A stretch of DNA of 64,000 bases from Pseudomonas sp. Q11 (GCF_024494355.1 NZ_JAKNQY010000013.1:1-64000); one strand, 5' to 3'; positions 26,684 through 37,304 are shown, counted from the stretch's first letter. Notes: generated from the sequence alone by a model not told the origin. Numbers and translations are program-made.

Positions 26684-29600
26684 ATGGCTTTTACTGATCC
26701 GTTCATTCGCCGTCCGGTGCTCGCCACCGTGGTCAGCCTGTTGATCGTGCTGCTGGGTTTCCAGGCCTGGAGCAAGCTCCCCCTGCGCCAGTACCCGCAG
26801 ATGGAGAACGCCCTGATCACGGTGACCACCGCTTACCCCGGGGCCAACGCCGAGACCATTCAGGGCTATATCACACAACCGATGCAACAGAGCCTCGCCA
26901 GCGCCGAGGGCATCGACTACATGACCTCGGTCAGCCGTCAGAATTTTTCGGTGATATCGGTCTACGCCCGCATTGGCTCCAACAGCGACCGGCTCTTTAC
27001 CGAGTTGCTGGCCAAGGCCAACGAGGTCAAGAACCAGCTGCCCCAGGACGCTGAAGACCCGGTGCTCAGCCGCGAGGCCGCCGATGCCTCGGCGCTGATG
27101 TACATCAGCTTTTTCAGTAAGGAGCTGAATAACCCGCAGATCACCGACTATCTGTCGCGGGTGGTCCAGCCCAAACTGGCGACACTGCCGGGGATGGCCG
27201 AAGCGGAGATTCTCGGCAACCAGGTCTTCGCCATGCGCCTGTGGCTGGATCCGGTCAAGCTGGCCGGTTTTGGTCTCACCGCCGCCGACGTGACCGATGC
27301 CGTGCGCCAGTACAACTTCCTCTCGGCCGCCGGTGAGGTGAAAGGCGAATACGTGGTCACCAGTATCAACGCCAACACCGAACTCAAGTCCCCCGAGGCC
27401 TTCGCGGCGATCCCGCTCAAGACCGACGGCGACAGCCGGGTGCTGCTGCGCGATGTCGCCCGGGTGGAGATGGGCGCCGAGAACTACGACACCATCAGCT
27501 CCTTCGGTGGCACGCCCTCGGTGTACATCGGCATCAAGGCCACCCCCGGCGCGAACCCGCTGGACGTGATCAAGGAAGTGCGCAGGATCATGCCGGATCT
27601 GGAGGCCCAACTGCCGGCCAACCTCAAGGCCGAGATCGCCTACGACGCCACCCTGTTCATCCAGGCTTCCATCGACGAGGTGGTCAAAACCCTCTTCGAG
27701 GCGGTGCTGATTGTCATCGTCGTGGTGTTCCTGTTCTTAGGCGCCCTGCGTTCGGTGGCCATCCCGGTGGTGACCATCCCGCTGTCGATGATTGGCGTGA
27801 TGTTCTTCATGCAGTTGATGGGTTACTCGATAAACCTCCTGACCCTGCTCGCCATGGTGCTGGCAATTGGTCTTGTGGTGGACGACGCGATCGTGGTGGT
27901 GGAAAACATCCACCGGCACATTGAGGAAGGCAAAAGTCCGTTCGACGCTGCAATTGAAGGTGCCCGGGAAATCGCTATGCCGGTGGTCTCGATGACCATC
28001 ACGCTGGCAGCGGTGTACGCGCCGATCGGTCTGTTGGAGGGGATCACGGGGGCGCTATTCAAGGAGTTCGCGCTGACCCTCGCCGGGGCGGTGGTGATTT
28101 CCGGGATCGTCGCACTGACCCTCTCGCCCATGATGTGCGCCATGCTGTTGCGTCACGAGGAGAACCCCTCGGGACTGGCTCATAGACTGGACGTGGTTTT
28201 CGAACGTCTTAAAGACCGCTACCAGCGCATGCTTCACGGCATGCTCAATACCCGGCCTGTGGTGCTGGTGTTCGCGGTGATCGTGCTGCTGCTGATTCCG
28301 GTGCTGATCATGTTCTCCAAGTCCGAGCTGGCCCCCGATGAAGACCAGGGCATCATCTTCATGATGGCCAATGCGCCCCAGCCGACCAACCTCGACTACC
28401 TGAACAGCTACACCGATCATTTCATCACCATCTTCAAGGAGTTCCCGGAGTACTACTCCTCGTTCCAGATCAACGGATACAACGGCGTGCAATCCGGCAT
28501 CGGCGGCTTCCTGCTCAAACCCTGGAACGAACGCAGCCGCAGCCAGATGGAAATCCTGCCGGAAGTCCAGGCCAAGCTGGAGAACATCCCCGGCCTGCAA
28601 ATATTCGGTTTCAACCTGCCCTCCCTGCCTGGCACCGGCGAAGGCTTGCCATTTGCGTTCGTCATCAACTCGCCCAAGGACTACGCAACGCTGTTGCAGA
28701 TTGCCGACCGGGTCAAAAAGCGCGCACTGGAGTCCGGCAAGTTTGCCTTCATGGACGTTGACCTGGCTTTCGACAAACCCGAGGTCGTCGTGGACATCGA
28801 TCGCGCCAAGGCCGCCCAGATGGGCGTCTCGATGCAAGACCTGGGCGGCACCCTCGCCACCCTGCTGGGGGAGGCCGAGATCAACCGCTTTACCATCGAA
28901 GGGCGCAGCTACAAGGTCATTGCCCAGGTCGAACGGCCGTTCCGGGACAACCCGGACTGGTTGAACAACTACTACGTAAAAAATACCCAGGGTGAATTGC
29001 TGCCGCTGTCGACGCTGATCAAAGTCAGCGATCGGGCACGACCACGGCAGTTGAATCAGTTCCAACAACTCAACGCGGTGACGATCTCGGGTTTTCCCAT
29101 CGTGAGTATGGGCGAGGCCATCGAGACGGTCCGCCAGATTGCCCAAGAAGAGGCTCCGGTAGGGTTCGCTTTCGACTACGCAGGGGCTTCGCGACAGTTC
29201 GTCCAGGAAGGCAGCGCGCTGTGGGTCACCTTTGCCCTGGCGCTGGCGATCATCTTCCTGGTGTTGGCCGCCCAGTTCGAAAGCTTCCGGGATCCGCTGG
29301 TGATTCTGGTGACGGTGCCGCTGTCGATTTGCGGCGCCTTGATTCCGCTATTCCTCGGCTGGTCGAGCATGAACATTTACACCCAGGTAGGACTGGTGAC
29401 GCTGATCGGCCTGATCAGCAAGCACGGGATCCTGATCGTTGAGTTCACCAACCAGTTGCGCAGGGAACAGGGACTAACCCCACGGGAGGCCGTGGAGCAA
29501 GCCGCATCGATTCGTTTGCGTCCCGTACTGATGACCACCGCGGCGACGGTATTTGGCATGGTGCCATTGATCCTCGCTACCGGGGCCGGGGCGGTGAGCC

Positions 29601-29710
29601 GCTTCGACATCGGCTTGGTGATCGCCACCGGGATGTCGATTGGCACGTTGTTCACACTGTTCGTGTTGCCCTGCGTGTATACACTGCTGGCCAAGCCGGA
29701 CAAACCCTAA
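26684..29710 (+). CDS. RND multidrug efflux pump, inner-membrane subunit (MexW/MexI-like)
   Basis: The 1008-aa HAE1-type pump has twelve TM helices and two large periplasmic loops. The proton-relay Asp pair is in LAIGLVVDDAIVVVENIHRH (TM4), and motif IRRPVLATVVSLLIVLLGFQ opens TM1. The C-terminal half shows GLISKHGILIVEFTNQLRRE and RPVLMTTAATVFGMVPLILA. It exports drugs or metabolites with the adaptor encoded 13 bases upstream. No outer-membrane factor gene is present, so it must borrow an OprM-type channel. Substrates cannot be predicted. A strong palindromic terminator follows. Confidence 0.93.
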   Translation: MAFTDPFIRRPVLATVVSLLIVLLGFQAWSKLPLRQYPQMENALITVTTAYPGANAETIQGYITQPMQQSLASAEGIDYMTSVSRQNFSVISVYARIGSNSDRLFTELLAKANEVKNQLPQDAEDPVLSREAADASALMYISFFSKELNNPQITDYLSRVVQPKLATLPGMAEAEILGNQVFAMRLWLDPVKLAGFGLTAADVTDAVRQYNFLSAAGEVKGEYVVTSINANTELKSPEAFAAIPLKTDGDSRVLLRDVARVEMGAENYDTISSFGGTPSVYIGIKATPGANPLDVIKEVRRIMPDLEAQLPANLKAEIAYDATLFIQASIDEVVKTLFEAVLIVIVVVFLFLGALRSVAIPVVTIPLSMIGVMFFMQLMGYSINLLTLLAMVLAIGLVVDDAIVVVENIHRHIEEGKSPFDAAIEGAREIAMPVVSMTITLAAVYAPIGLLEGITGALFKEFALTLAGAVVISGIVALTLSPMMCAMLLRHEENPSGLAHRLDVVFERLKDRYQRMLHGMLNTRPVVLVFAVIVLLLIPVLIMFSKSELAPDEDQGIIFMMANAPQPTNLDYLNSYTDHFITIFKEFPEYYSSFQINGYNGVQSGIGGFLLKPWNERSRSQMEILPEVQAKLENIPGLQIFGFNLPSLPGTGEGLPFAFVINSPKDYATLLQIADRVKKRALESGKFAFMDVDLAFDKPEVVVDIDRAKAAQMGVSMQDLGGTLATLLGEAEINRFTIEGRSYKVIAQVERPFRDNPDWLNNYYVKNTQGELLPLSTLIKVSDRARPRQLNQFQQLNAVTISGFPIVSMGEAIETVRQIAQEEAPVGFAFDYAGASRQFVQEGSALWVTFALALAIIFLVLAAQFESFRDPLVILVTVPLSICGALIPLFLGWSSMNIYTQVGLVTLIGLISKHGILIVEFTNQLRREQGLTPREAVEQAASIRLRPVLMTTAATVFGMVPLILATGAGAVSRFDIGLVIATGMSIGTLFTLFVLPCVYTLLAKPDKP

Positions 29711-29755
29711 CGTGTGGCCACTGGCCCTGTAGGCGCTGCCGAAGGCTCCAAAAAC

Positions 29756-29781
29756 AAAGGCCTCGCATATGCGAGGCCTTT
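29756..29781. terminator. Perfect palindromic bidirectional terminator
   Basis: AAAGGCCTCGCAT and its exact complement form a 26-base palindrome with A and T flanks. It lies between the convergent RND pump gene and the 75-aa gene. Confidence 0.85.
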
Positions 29782-29799
29782 ATCCTGGCTCTCTGTACA

Positions 29800-30027
29800 T
29801 CAGCTCTGAGGCCTCATGCCTTGGGAAAGACTGAACATGAAAAGCAACAGATCGTCGTCCGGACGGATCGCCTCGCTGGCCTTGGCCACGCGTGGCAAAG
29901 GACAGTACGCGCCCAGTTGAGAGGCACTGAGAATCTGCGACCGGGGCTGCTCCCAGACCGCCACCGCCATTGAGGTAACTGCCAGAGCTCCCACTAAGAA
30001 CAAACCTCTAGCAATTTCTAGTTTCAT
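29800..30027 (-). CDS. Small exported hypothetical protein, 75 aa
   Basis: An N-terminal export signal (LEIARGLFLVGALAVTSMAV) is followed by about 50 residues containing a single Cys (SQLGAYCPLPRVAKAS). No family is recognised. AAGGG lies 9 bases upstream of the ATG. The start codon is 2 bases after the stop of the methyltransferase/kinase gene, so translation is coupled and an envelope or LPS-related role is plausible. Confidence 0.65.
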   Translation of the reverse strand: MKLEIARGLFLVGALAVTSMAVAVWEQPRSQILSASQLGAYCPLPRVAKASEAIRPDDDLLLFMFSLSQGMRPQS

Positions 30028-30029
30028 TA

Positions 30030-31400
30030 CTATAAACCCTTGATAGCGCTGCCAAACGCCGCTCTGTAAAAGTAGACGAGTTTTTCCCATTCTGAATCGC
30101 TGAACGACGAATGGCGTCGCAGTTGTTTCATGTCATGGGACGCTGCGGTCCGGGAAGTCAGGCGTTGACGGGATTTCTCCAAATCCAGCAGTGCTACTTC
30201 GGCCCGGGCCGACTCGCCCTCTCCGGTCACGCGCACAAATATATGCTTGAGATAGAGGCAGCCATGCTGCCAGCGGCCCCTATGCATGCGAGCCAGGTTC
30301 TCAGCCAATGCCTGGAGGATTCGCTCATGCCCCGCTTCGCCATGACGCTCGCGTCCGCCTGCGGCATACCAGTGTTCCAACTCCACGAAACCGTCCAACG
30401 CCTGGGTCACAAGTAGCGCACGCCAGTTGTGAATCGGATCTCGCTGGGCGCCATAGAAGATGACTTTTGGAACGCTGACGTCAAGTCGGGTCAACGCCAA
30501 GAGAGCATCTTGCTCACGTAGCACGGTCGGACGTCCAAACGGATGCAGCAAGCTACGATAAATGTGTCCGGTCTGGCGCTTGGCATACAGCAGATCACCG
30601 TCGCCACTGTGGATCCGCTGCACACCGCTTTCACCGCCACGACGCACATTGGGTTTTTCCACCCATTCACCCTGCTGACTCCAGAAATGTTCGAAGTTGC
30701 AGCGGGGGGCCGCTGTTGTCTCCACTGCCTGCACAATCTTGCGTAATACATAAACTCGCCACATGGCATAGAGTGGCAGGAAATCCAGTCGTTCCTGAAT
30801 GCGAAAACCGGCCTGCCGAAACTCACCCTCGACTGTAGCGGCCGGTAACACAAATCGATTCTGGTAGCCTTTCTGCCCACGGGTGCGCTCCAGACGCTTA
30901 CGTTTCCAGGCCTTGAAATTGCCATCGACCCACAATGAAACGATCACGCTGTCACGGGTGACACGCTCGAATTCCCGCAGAATCGCCAGTCGATGCGCGG
31001 GTTCACCGATGTGGTGGAGCAGGCGCATGCAAAAAATGCTGTCGACGGCGTTATCAGGCAAGGCAATGTCGAACGCAGAGGCGTGCAAGGGTTGTACCCG
31101 TTTTACGACATCGGCGGGTTGAGCGCTCAACGCGGTCTTGAGCATGGCTTCGGAATTGTCCGCTCCGATGATCGCCCGGTTCGGTTTCTCGGCCAACACA
31201 GGCCATAAACGGCCGGCACCACACGGCAGATCCAGCACCAGTCCAGGGTCACCTGCCAGGGCCAAAGCAGTTCGTGCCAGTTGTTCATCACGTCGGTGGG
31301 AAAGACGACGGCTCAGGCCAGTCTGATGTTTATTCAGGTATTGGTGAGCGTGTTGTTCGTCATATTTTTCGGAAAAATCGAGCTTGATCGGGTTGGACAT
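30030..31400 (-). CDS. Fused SAM methyltransferase / InaA-type LPS kinase
   Basis: Residues 1 to about 215 are a class I methyltransferase: motif I LVLDLPCGAGRLWP, then IIGADNSEAML and DSIFCMRLLHHIGEP. Residues 230-456 are an InaA/WaaP-like kinase with REQDALLALTRLDVSVPKVI, ARMHRGRWQHGCLYLKHIFV and VALLDLEKSRQR. Methyltransferase and kinase (wapQ) genes sit beside colRS as neighbours in other pseudomonads; here they form a single 456-aa frame. The likely role is modification of the LPS core. GGAGG lies 9 bases before ATG 31400, and a ColR-box-like site lies 71 bases upstream. Confidence 0.85.
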   Translation of the reverse strand: MSNPIKLDFSEKYDEQHAHQYLNKHQTGLSRRLSHRRDEQLARTALALAGDPGLVLDLPCGAGRLWPVLAEKPNRAIIGADNSEAMLKTALSAQPADVVKRVQPLHASAFDIALPDNAVDSIFCMRLLHHIGEPAHRLAILREFERVTRDSVIVSLWVDGNFKAWKRKRLERTRGQKGYQNRFVLPAATVEGEFRQAGFRIQERLDFLPLYAMWRVYVLRKIVQAVETTAAPRCNFEHFWSQQGEWVEKPNVRRGGESGVQRIHSGDGDLLYAKRQTGHIYRSLLHPFGRPTVLREQDALLALTRLDVSVPKVIFYGAQRDPIHNWRALLVTQALDGFVELEHWYAAGGRERHGEAGHERILQALAENLARMHRGRWQHGCLYLKHIFVRVTGEGESARAEVALLDLEKSRQRLTSRTAASHDMKQLRRHSSFSDSEWEKLVYFYRAAFGSAIKGL

Positions 31401-31470
31401 TGACGGGAACCTCCATGACGGAATGGCTCCGACGTTAAGGGCCGACATGTCCGCGCCAGGTCATCCCTTT

Positions 31471-31486
31471 GTGAAAACTTCGTCGC
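31471..31486 (-). promoter_or_regulatory. ColR-box-like site before the methyltransferase/kinase gene
   Basis: On the minus strand the 16 bases read GCGACGAAGTTTTCAC. Against the P. putida ColR consensus as I remember it (YYNASNNYTTTTTCAC), 13 positions agree. It lies 71 bases before the start codon, where an activator site is expected. Confidence 0.45.
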
Positions 31487-31541
31487 GCACGCGCTCGATG
31501 GTTTTCGGGATACTTCCAATGGGCAGACTTGAGCGCGATCC

Positions 31542-32819
31542 TCAGTCCTGGGGATTCAATTGAACCTCGAAATGGCAGCCGTTGGGCTCCATGGTGCTGA
31601 GACTCACCCTCCAGCCCTGGTTCTCGCAGATCCGCTGTACCAATGAAAGCCCCAACCCAAGCCCCTCGCCGCGTTTTTCATTGCCACGCACGAACGGCTC
31701 GAACATCGCCTCGCGTTTCTCCTCGGGGATGCCCACGCCACTGTCCTCGACCACAAACCCGGTAGCAGACAGCGTGAGGCGAATGAAGCCCTGATCGGTG
31801 TAATGCAAGGCGTTGCGCAGCAAGTTACCCATGACGGCGGTCAGGAACGTGGCGTTGTACGGCGTGTCGGCGGTTTGCCCCGGCTCGAAGATCAGGGTCA
31901 GGCCCTTGGCTTCGATTGGAGCACGCCACAGCCCAACGAGGTCCTCCGCCACCAGGCCTAACGCTAACCGAGGCGACATGCCGCTGTCTTCGCGCTGGGT
32001 CCTGGCGAGCATCAGGAAGGTCTGCACCAGCTCGCGCATTTCTTCACTGGCCCGACTGATACGCTCGACCTGTTTGCGACCGCGCTGATCCAGGGCAGGG
32101 TTCTCCAGCAAGAGCTCACAGGAGCTGGCCAGGACCATCAGCGGCGTGCGTAACTCATGGCTGACGTCGCTGGTAAACAACCGTTCACGCGTCAAGGCCT
32201 GGCGCAGTCGCCCCAGCGTGGCGTCGAACGCCACCGCCAGCTCACCCACCTCATCGGCGGCATAATCGGGGGCCAGCGGCGGGGCCAGCCCGAGGAGCTG
32301 GTCGCGATGGCGCACCTGCCGGGCCAGGCGCACGACCGGCGCCATCACCCGACGAGCCAGGACCCACCCCAGGAAAACCGCCAGCGCCAGGCTAAGCACG
32401 AAGCCCACCAGCACCACGGCGAACAGCACCCGTTCGCGCTCTTCGAAGTCGCTCTGGTCCTGCAGTAGCACGTAGTGTCGACCGTCAACAATCTCGACCA
32501 TGGCGTGATACGACAATTGCGCGCGGAAGACCTCGTGGAAACCAGGATCCAGGTGGCGCAGGTCCTTGGGCAAGTCGAAGTCCCCCGGGCCGCCACTGAA
32601 ATAGAACAACTGGTCAGGTTCCGGACGATGACTCCAGTCCGAAACGCTGTCCATCAGCAGCAGACGTTGCAGGTCTCCCCCAAGACCGGCGGAAATCAGT
32701 CTTTCTTCCACCAGATGAACCGTTGCCACGATGCCCATGGCGAATGCCCCCGCCACCAATGCACTCATCAGCGCAAAGGCGATGATGATCCGCTGGGCAA
32801 GGCTCTGCTTAAACTCCAT
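31542..32819 (-). CDS. colS: Sensor histidine kinase ColS
   Basis: ColS is the membrane sensor of the ColRS system, which senses metals such as zinc and iron and protects the outer membrane. The 425-aa kinase has TM1 at about 12-35, a short periplasmic loop, TM2 (LFAVVLVGFVLSLALAVFLG) and HAMP. The H box is LFTSDVSHELRTPLMVLASS; the N box is GNLLRNALHYT and the G boxes are VEDSGVGIPEEKRE and GLGLGLSLVQRI. A periplasmic Glu-rich segment (QSDFEERERVLF) lies near TM2; ColS uses ExxE motifs to bind metal, but no perfect ExxE is obvious to me. The start overlaps the colR stop by 11 bases. Confidence 0.88.
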   Translation of the reverse strand: MEFKQSLAQRIIIAFALMSALVAGAFAMGIVATVHLVEERLISAGLGGDLQRLLLMDSVSDWSHRPEPDQLFYFSGGPGDFDLPKDLRHLDPGFHEVFRAQLSYHAMVEIVDGRHYVLLQDQSDFEERERVLFAVVLVGFVLSLALAVFLGWVLARRVMAPVVRLARQVRHRDQLLGLAPPLAPDYAADEVGELAVAFDATLGRLRQALTRERLFTSDVSHELRTPLMVLASSCELLLENPALDQRGRKQVERISRASEEMRELVQTFLMLARTQREDSGMSPRLALGLVAEDLVGLWRAPIEAKGLTLIFEPGQTADTPYNATFLTAVMGNLLRNALHYTDQGFIRLTLSATGFVVEDSGVGIPEEKREAMFEPFVRGNEKRGEGLGLGLSLVQRICENQGWRVSLSTMEPNGCHFEVQLNPQD

Positions 32820-33492
32820 CTCGGCCCTCGGCCAGGCGATAACCGACGCCATGCACGGTGTGCAGCAGCGGTTTGTCGAACGGTTTGTCGATCACCTGAC
32901 GCAACTGATGGACGTGGCTGCGCAGACTGTCGCTGTCCGGGCAATCGTCGCCCCACAAGGCCTCTTCGAGGATTTCCCGCCGCAACACATGGGGGCTTTT
33001 CTGCATCAAGACCGCCAGCAGCTTCAGGCCTACCGGGTTGAGCTTCAGCAGTTTGCCTTCACGGGTGACTTCCAGGGTATCGAGGTCGTAATTCAAGTCA
33101 CCGACCTGCAAGGCGCGCCGGCCGCCGCCCTGGGCCCGCCGCATGACCGCTTCGATTCGCGCCGTCAGTTCCGACAGGGCAAAAGGTTTGACCAGGTAAT
33201 CATCGGCGCCGGACTTGAACCCCTGCAGGCGATCGTCCAGTTGATCCCGGGCCGTGAGCATGATCACTGGCGTATCACGTCGGGCGTCCTCGCGCAGGCG
33301 CTTGCACAAGGTGTAGCCGTCGATGCCCGGCAGCATGATGTCGAGCACGATCAGGTCATAGTGCTCGGTCGCGGCCAGGTGTAACCCCGACAAACCGTCC
33401 TGGGCACAATCGACGGTATAGCCTTTGAGCCCCAGGTAATCGGCCAGGTTGGCCAGGATGTCACGGTTGTCTTCAACCAACAGAATTCGCAT
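32809..33492 (-). CDS. colR: Response regulator ColR
   Basis: This is an OmpR-family regulator of 227 aa. The receiver domain begins MRILLVEDNRDILANLADYL, with phospho-acceptor Asp in LIVLDIMLPGIDGY and Lys in DDYLVKPFAL. The winged helix ends VHGVGYRLAEG. I chose the second ATG (33492) because GAGGAG then lies 6 bases upstream; the first ATG at 33498 abuts it. ColR activates genes for LPS modification and envelope upkeep, fitting both neighbours: the methyltransferase/kinase gene downstream and the divergent PAP2 gene. Confidence 0.9.
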   Translation of the reverse strand: MRILLVEDNRDILANLADYLGLKGYTVDCAQDGLSGLHLAATEHYDLIVLDIMLPGIDGYTLCKRLREDARRDTPVIMLTARDQLDDRLQGFKSGADDYLVKPFALSELTARIEAVMRRAQGGGRRALQVGDLNYDLDTLEVTREGKLLKLNPVGLKLLAVLMQKSPHVLRREILEEALWGDDCPDSDSLRSHVHQLRQVIDKPFDKPLLHTVHGVGYRLAEGRDGV

Positions 33493-33574
33493 GGGCATCT
33501 CCTCTGCGCACGTGGACGGTCATCGTGGCCCGCGCAGCTTAAGGCCAAGTGTGGATAACGGCTAGGGTTGTATC

Positions 33575-33606
33575 GGCTGTCGTAGCGAGCAAGCCCGCTC
33601 CCACAG
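33575..33606. repeat. Single REP element
   Basis: A lone reverse-orientation copy (GTAGCGAGCAAGCCCGCTCC) lies between colR and the PAP2 gene. Confidence 0.75.
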
Positions 33607-33623
33607 GGGTCGAGAGTCGGACA

Positions 33624-33639
33624 TTGACAAGTTTTTCAC
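33624..33639 (+). promoter_or_regulatory. ColR-box-like site before the PAP2 phosphatase gene
   Basis: TTGACAAGTTTTTCAC agrees with the remembered P. putida ColR consensus YYNASNNYTTTTTCAC at 15 of 16 positions. It lies 85 bases before the PAP2 start and points toward it. A PAP2 phosphatase gene next to colRS is a ColR target in P. putida. Confidence 0.6.
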
Positions 33640-33723
33640 CCGGCATTCACACCTCGCCCACGGCACCCGGCCCAGACTGCGCGCAACGTGCTGCTCAAGA
33701 ACACCTCCACCAAAGGTACTGCC

Positions 33724-34464
33724 ATGGTTTCCACTGCCACCCGTCCCGTCTCCAGGCCATTGAATTTTCGTCTTGTCCTGGGCCTGCCCATCGCTGTCGC
33801 GGTGATGCTGGTACTGCTGGAACTGACCACACTGGACATGGACCTGGCCAGGCTGTTTTACGACCCGGCCGACGGGTTCATCGGTCGGCACAGTTTTTTT
33901 CTGGAAGACATCCTGCATGATCGTGCCAAGCAACTGGTCATCGTGTTTTCCGTATTGTCGATCGTTGGTTTCATCGCAGCGTTTTTCTTCACCCGGCTCA
34001 AACCGTTCAAACGCGAACTGGGCTGCCTGGTGCTCTCCCTGGCGTTGGCAACTTCGTTCGTCACGCCGATGAAAGCCGTGACGGCAGTGCAATGCCCCTG
34101 GAGCCTGAAGGAGTTCGGTGGCAAGCAAACCTACAGCGAACTGTTGAGCCCGCGCCCGGCCACTGACAAACCCGGCCGATGCTGGCCCGGCGGGCACGCC
34201 GCCGCCGGGTTTACGTTGTTTGCGTTGTTCTTCGTACTGCGCGACCGCCGTCCGCGCCTGGCCCGCCAGGCCTTCATATTCGCCTTCTCCCTGGGCACGT
34301 TGTTCTCCGTGAGCCGGATGATGCAAGGGGCGCACTTCTTTTCCCATAATGTCTGGACAGCGGTGTTCTGTTGGCTGATTTGCCTGGGGTGTTACTACTA
34401 CATCCTGTACAGGCCGGCCGTTGGAGCTGACCAAGTGACCGATGGGGATCCTGTTAGCGCCTAA
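33724..34464 (+). CDS. PAP2-family membrane phosphatase
   Basis: The 246-aa inner-membrane protein has five to six TM helices. The acid-phosphatase signatures are RCWPGGHAAAGFTLFAL (motif 2) and SVSRMMQGAHFFSHNVW (motif 3, catalytic His). A weaker motif 1 may lie at FFFTRLKPFKRE. Relatives dephosphorylate undecaprenyl pyrophosphate, phosphatidate or lipid A (LpxE/LpxT types). Divergence from colRS and a ColR-box-like site suggest that it changes lipid A or lipid phosphates under ColR control; that is inference. I used ATG 33724, since the upstream frame to 33688 lacks conserved sequence. Confidence 0.87.
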   Translation: MVSTATRPVSRPLNFRLVLGLPIAVAVMLVLLELTTLDMDLARLFYDPADGFIGRHSFFLEDILHDRAKQLVIVFSVLSIVGFIAAFFFTRLKPFKRELGCLVLSLALATSFVTPMKAVTAVQCPWSLKEFGGKQTYSELLSPRPATDKPGRCWPGGHAAAGFTLFALFFVLRDRRPRLARQAFIFAFSLGTLFSVSRMMQGAHFFSHNVWTAVFCWLICLGCYYYILYRPAVGADQVTDGDPVSA

Positions 34465-34468
34465 ACCC

Positions 34469-34498
34469 CTTGGGAGCAAGCTTTGCTCCCACAGGGAC
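34469..34498. repeat. Short REP remnant
   Basis: TTGGGAGCAAGCTTTGCTCC is a nearly perfect small hairpin made from both halves of a REP core with its middle lost. Confidence 0.65.
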
Positions 34499-34538
34499 CG
34501 CCGGGCCTCTGCCAATGCGGAGGTAAACTCGAGGCATT

Positions 34539-34573
34539 AAAAAACCCCGCCTGCTTTCGCAGGCGGGGTTTTT
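34539..34573. terminator. groEL terminator, bidirectional
   Basis: A 14-bp perfect stem (AAAACCCCGCCTGC and complement) with a TTTC loop lies between the convergent PAP2 and groEL genes. Confidence 0.9.
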
Positions 34574-34594
34574 CAGTACAGGGGTAAGGCTGGC

Positions 34595-36250
<1,656 letters not shown>

Positions 36251-36288
36251 TTAAATACTTTGTAGTAACGGGAAAATGAGCGGGGGAA

Positions 36289-36582
36289 TCAGCCTTCCAG
36301 GACAGCGAGGATTTCGTTCTCGCTCATCACCAGCAGGTCTTCGCCGTCGACTTTCACTGTGTTGCTGCCGGAGTAAGGGCCGAACACAACCTTGTCACCC
36401 ACTTTCACGGCCAGCGCACGTACTTCACCGTTTTCCAGTGCCTTGCCTGGACCTACAGCGAGAACTTCACCGTGGTTGGCTTTCTCGGCAGCCGAACCTG
36501 GCAGGACGATACCGCCAGCGGTTTTCTTCTCTTCTTCGCTGCGACGGATGACGACGCGGTCATGCAGAGGACGAAGCTTCAT
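36289..36582 (-). CDS. groES: Co-chaperonin GroES (Hsp10)
   Basis: GroES is the heptameric lid of GroEL. The 97-aa protein shows [20 protein letters not shown] at the start, the mobile loop [14 protein letters not shown] that contacts GroEL, and [20 protein letters not shown]. The heat-shock promoter upstream drives both genes. Confidence 0.98.
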   Translation of the reverse strand: MKLRPLHDRVVIRRSEEEKKTAGGIVLPGSAAEKANHGEVLAVGPGKALENGEVRALAVKVGDKVVFGPYSGSNTVKVDGEDLLVMSENEILAVLEG

Positions 36583-36726
36583 TGTCGATCTCTCCTAATT
36601 TTGGTTTTCATCGGCCGGTGTAGTCCCGGCGGTTTTAACAAAAGCCGGCGGAGCCGGATGCGGTTCGTCAAGCGAACCGCGGAAGTCTGTCCAGTGTCGC
36701 CACCGGAAACCTTGCGGTGACCCATA

Positions 36727-36753
36727 CATAAGGGCGTACAAGCCGATTTCAAG
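36727..36753 (-). promoter_or_regulatory. Sigma-32 (heat-shock) promoter of groESL
   Basis: Read on the minus strand: CTTGAAA, a 12-base spacer, then CCCTTATGT. This matches the sigma-32 consensus CTTGAAA-N(11-16)-CCCCATNT well. It lies about 145 bases before groES. No CIRCE inverted repeat is seen. Confidence 0.75.
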
Positions 36754-36780
36754 GGTTGGGTATAAAATTTTTTACTTCAC

Positions 36781-36819
36781 GCAGCCAAAAATGAACACGG
36801 CACCCGAAGGTGCCGTGTC
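36781..36819 (-). terminator. fxsA terminator
   Basis: A 10-bp stem (ACACGGCACC and complement) with a 4-base loop is followed in the minus-strand transcript by a T-rich tail (CATTTTTGG). Confidence 0.8.
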
Positions 36820-36827
36820 GCTGGTTT

Positions 36828-37304
36828 TTACTTGGGATCGCGGTGCTCGAACTCGCCTTCGATCACATCGGGTTCGCGGCCCACGGGCTCTCGCGGAGCT
36901 GGCCCGCCACGGGACTGAAGGTCCTCAGCGAAGGCGCGCTGGCGAATCGCCTGTTCCTCGGCACGCTGGCGCATTTTATTGGCCAGCAACCGACGGGTGA
37001 ACGGCAGCAGCATGACCAGGCCCAACACATCACTGATGAAGCCAGGCAGGATCAACAGACCGCCACCCAAGGCCAACATCAGGCCTTCGAGCATGGTCTG
37101 GGCAGGCAACTCGCCACGGTTCAGGCTTTCACGGGCACGCAAGGCCGTGGCGAGGCCGGCGATGCGCAGCACGAACACGCCGAGCATCGAGCCGAGAATG
37201 ACCAGCAGCAACGCCGGGAAAAACCCGATCGCACCGCTGACCTTGACGAATACGAACAGCTCCAACACCGGGAACAGCAGAAAGAGCAACAAAAAAGGGC
37301 GCAT
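36828..37304 (-). CDS. fxsA: FxsA-family membrane protein
   Basis: The 158-aa protein matches E. coli FxsA, whose overproduction relieves F-exclusion of phage T7. It has an N-terminal TM helix (PFLLLFLLFPVLELFVFVKV), a conserved GFFPALLLVILGSMLGVFVL segment and GGGLLILPGFISDVLGL. The C terminus is polar. The ATG at 37304 has GAGGAA 8 bases upstream; an in-frame TTG at 37319 would sit on the ribosome site. Its position next to groESL is typical in gammaproteobacteria. Confidence 0.93.
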   Translation of the reverse strand: MRPFLLLFLLFPVLELFVFVKVSGAIGFFPALLLVILGSMLGVFVLRIAGLATALRARESLNRGELPAQTMLEGLMLALGGGLLILPGFISDVLGLVMLLPFTRRLLANKMRQRAEEQAIRQRAFAEDLQSRGGPAPREPVGREPDVIEGEFEHRDPK

